Positions 23,669-25,725 of a stretch of DNA of 25,725 nucleotides are shown piece after piece. The notes under the pieces are model-generated. The model saw only the letters and a list, made by a program, of their open reading frames with translations, was not told where the DNA came from and did no database searches. The stretch's first letter is position 1, and each line of letters starts with the position of its first letter. This DNA is from Thalassiosira profunda (Eukaryota; Bacillariophyta; Thalassiosirophyceae; Thalassiosirales; Thalassiosiraceae), in contig JALLAP010000052.1 in NCBI GenBank assembly GCA_036939355.1, forward strand, positions 1 through 25,725, written 5' to 3'. Both the position numbers and the translations under genes were made by a program.

Positions 23669-25468
23669 ATGATTATCTGCCGGGCGCGCGCGCGGTCGGC
23701 GTCGGCGTCGGTGGCCTCGGCCTCGCGGCTATCCGCGGCGTCGATCTGGAGACACTCACATCCGTCGTTGCGCTACATGCACCGTCCTCTACTCTCGGCG
23801 GCGCCCAAACATCCGTCATCATCATCGCACATGCACCATCCTCGCTTCCAGGGGGTGGCATTTTTCTCCTCGATTGCAAACAACAGCGAAGAGGCTGCTG
23901 GATCGCTTCGGCACACCCCCATCCACGCCTTCATCGACCTCGACAACGTCCAGGGCGTCGGCCTCAAAACGGTGAGCCGGGACGACGTCAGGACCTTCCT
24001 CCGCCCGCTCCGCGAGCTGGGGCGGATGATCAACCACGGGCAGAACTATGATGGCAAGAACGACAAATCTAGCTTCCGTATCTCGGCGTATGGCAACCTT
24101 GCCACCCGCACGTGGAAGACCGACGAGGACCGGGATAGCTCGCTGGAGGACCAGGAATACATTGCATGGGACGGTGAGACGTGCCAGAGCGGGGTCGATG
24201 ACAAGGGCATCTTGCGGTGCGGGGTGTGCGGCAAGATGGTAAAGTTGACGAAGAAGGATCGCAAAAATGGCACCGACCTGAAGAGCAAATTCATGAATCA
24301 CATGAGTATCCACTCGAATGAGCGGAAGAAGGAGCGGGCGCGCATCGGCCAGCTGAAGAAGCGGGGGAAGAAGGCGAGAAAGTTAATGGAGAATGTACAG
24401 CCCAAGTGGGATAAATATCAGGCGGCCATGGTGGGGGTGTCGAGCATGAAGCTCCGAGGGGTGGACAAGCAAGGGAAGCCCAAGTTTCAACAGCGCAACG
24501 ATATCTTCCAGATACTTCGAGAGCAGAACGTGACAGTGCGGAGCTCGGACGACGTAGACAAAGCCATCATTGAAAAGGCGACCAAATGGATGAGGGACGT
24601 TAACAAAAATGCGAAAGAGGACCTGGGGAGGTGGAAGGGGGTGCTGGTGGTGTACTCGAAGGACGGCGATTTTGCGCCGCTGTTAACGGCGGCCAGGTCG
24701 AATGGGTTCCTCGCGGTCAGTGCTTCGGATAGCAAAGCGAGCCAGACGAGCAACAAGCTGCTGCGGAGCAGCGACATTGTGCTGGGCCGGTTTGGCATGG
24801 GAGAGGCGTCGCGCATTACGCAAGAGACGAAACAGGAGGAGGAGGATGGAGAGTGTTCCCCAGACGACGATGATGCGGGCTGGGATGGCGACGATTTGAG
24901 TGAGGTCGACAGCGATGTCGAAGATGATATCCTTTCGTTTGATGACCATCTTGACGACAATGGATATATCGTCAGAGATGTCGCGAGCGAGTCGCCCCTG
25001 TCCTTCATGGCCTTGGCCGAAAAGGATGCGGCCCAAGGCGGAATGCAGGCGCTGGCGCTCACCGGGGATGGGCGCGACTTTATGAACGAAAAGGGCAACG
25101 GTGCCACTGTGTGGCAGCTTGGGGAGGGACACCGGGTGGAAGTGAACGAGACAGTGGATGAAGAGGATCCGGCGCCACCCGCTGGGCTTTTGCGATCGTC
25201 GCCAAAGCAGCTGCACCGTCAGCACATGCCCGATCAATACAAAGCCCGCAGTGACAAGTTGCCTCGCAAGAAGGCAGGAGACGCCGTCGTGGAATCTGGC
25301 GACTTCCTCCCTGGGGTGGAATCTGACGATTTGCTGGAGGAGGCTCGGTCGGCCTTGTCTTCGTTGAAGCAGCTTCGTCGGCAGCACGGGGCGAAGTCCC
25401 CTCGCAATAAGGCGAAAGCGGGCAAAGCCGCAGCCCATCGTAGTAGGCGAACAAAAACGCCAGCGTGA
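23669..25468 (+). CDS. NYN-domain (PIN-like) ribonuclease-like protein with inserted C2H2 zinc finger
   Basis: A single exon of 599 residues. The first ~70 residues are Arg/Ser/Ala/His-rich with almost no acidic residues, as in an organelle-targeting peptide. The NYN fold starts at HAFIDLDNVQ (D90, D92, N93), resumes with SSDDVDKAI (D297) and VLVVYSKDGDFAPLL (D332, D334), and ends near SSDIVLGRF. These acidic positions are those expected of metal-dependent NYN/PIN ribonucleases. Between the first and second conserved Asp groups lies an insertion of ~170 residues with a C-X2-C-X23-H-X3-H finger (C184, C187, H211, H215) and a Lys-rich helix. The C-terminal third is acidic, then basic, with a repeated KQLxRQH motif. 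A role in organellar RNA processing is inferred. The start at 23669 is preferred to 23531, because the latter ATG is absent from the duplicated flank. It is divergent from the MBD-KOW gene. Confidence 0.82.
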   Translation: MIICRARARSASASVASASRLSAASIWRHSHPSLRYMHRPLLSAAPKHPSSSSHMHHPRFQGVAFFSSIANNSEEAAGSLRHTPIHAFIDLDNVQGVGLKTVSRDDVRTFLRPLRELGRMINHGQNYDGKNDKSSFRISAYGNLATRTWKTDEDRDSSLEDQEYIAWDGETCQSGVDDKGILRCGVCGKMVKLTKKDRKNGTDLKSKFMNHMSIHSNERKKERARIGQLKKRGKKARKLMENVQPKWDKYQAAMVGVSSMKLRGVDKQGKPKFQQRNDIFQILREQNVTVRSSDDVDKAIIEKATKWMRDVNKNAKEDLGRWKGVLVVYSKDGDFAPLLTAARSNGFLAVSASDSKASQTSNKLLRSSDIVLGRFGMGEASRITQETKQEEEDGECSPDDDDAGWDGDDLSEVDSDVEDDILSFDDHLDDNGYIVRDVASESPLSFMALAEKDAAQGGMQALALTGDGRDFMNEKGNGATVWQLGEGHRVEVNETVDEEDPAPPAGLLRSSPKQLHRQHMPDQYKARSDKLPRKKAGDAVVESGDFLPGVESDDLLEEARSALSSLKQLRRQHGAKSPRNKAKAGKAAAHRSRRTKTPA

Positions 25469-25725
25469 CCAAGGCGCACGATGTCGCAAATACCTGTAGC
25501 ACTTCGTGTGCGTGGAGGAGACGCTGTGCTGCGCACGTCACAGTCACCCCCATTGTAATCACCAAGTGCTGCTTACGCAGTAGAATAGTACTATCTAGAG
25601 CCTTCCCTCATTCACTTTCCACTACGATACTTTCCACCACCAAAACCAAAGCACCCCTCCACTCGCTCTCCCCGCCCCTCCTCCTGCCCCCCAGTCGTCC
25701 CATCACCCTCTCGTGGGGGCGCGGA
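25469..25725. repeat. 3' flank of the NYN gene ending in a copy of its own 5' flank
   Basis: From about 25573 the sequence resembles the NYN 5' leader: TACGCAGTA, then CTAGAGCCTTCCC, then a C/T-rich tract. Bases 25671-25725 are identical over 55 bp to 23612-23666, which lie two bases before the NYN start codon. No complete gene is present in this stretch. A tandem paralogue may start just beyond the window. Confidence 0.75.

Overview
The window is nuclear DNA of a eukaryote, most likely a stramenopile alga and probably a diatom. Genes carry short spliceosomal introns (62-115 nt, GT-AG, donors mostly GTGAGT, GTAAGT or GTACG). The protein content also fits: a BspA-type leucine-rich-repeat protein with the IREWFAYYDLLD-type tail I associate with diatom and other heterokont LRR proteins, DUF6824-like modules, a Smr domain with a VCGGG core, and a fused sulfonucleotide reductase-thioredoxin. 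The organism is an inference; the splicing is read directly, and reading phase was checked across every junction.

Layout, left to right. (1) Positions 1-852 hold no assignable gene, only a weak exon-like segment. (2) A plus-strand MYND zinc-finger protein (853-3088; coding signal continues to 3219 after a frame break). (3) Convergent to it, on the minus strand, a three-exon LRR-PAQR/hemolysin III membrane protein (5193-3491). (4) Divergent from that, across 243 bp, a BspA-type LRR protein (5437-6801), followed by a diverged copy of its own 3' end. (5) A small minus-strand VMA22/CCDC115-like V-ATPase assembly factor (7685-7029). (6) A ten-exon minus-strand ABCC/MRP-type ABC transporter (13735-8093), about 1581 residues. 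(7) A minus-strand MORN-repeat protein joined by a 65-nt intron to a ubiquitin-like plus Smr C-terminal half (16847-14294). (8) Divergent from it, a plus-strand sulfonucleotide reductase-thioredoxin fusion with a membrane segment (17436-19118). (9) A nine-exon minus-strand MBD-like, DUF6824-like x2, KOW-like x5 nuclear-type protein (23473-19161). (10) Divergent from it, across 195 bp, a plus-strand NYN-domain ribonuclease-like protein (23669-25468). The last bases of the window repeat the 5' flank of this NYN gene.

The genes do not form one pathway. The organising feature is three divergent pairs with short shared promoters (LRR-PAQR/LRR, MORN-Smr/reductase, MBD-KOW/NYN). The most unusual items are three chimeric architectures: LRR-PAQR, MORN-Ubl-Smr and MBD-DUF6824-KOW. 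I found no mobile element, CRISPR array, rRNA or tRNA.

Assembly warning: at four places a single N is flanked by two perfect 72-bp copies of the same sequence (N at 9743, 12763, 21351 and 22872). Removing one copy plus the N (73 bp) restores the reading frame where the duplication lies inside an exon, so these are unmerged contig overlaps, not biology. Gene coordinates below include the artefact; protein lengths assume it is collapsed.
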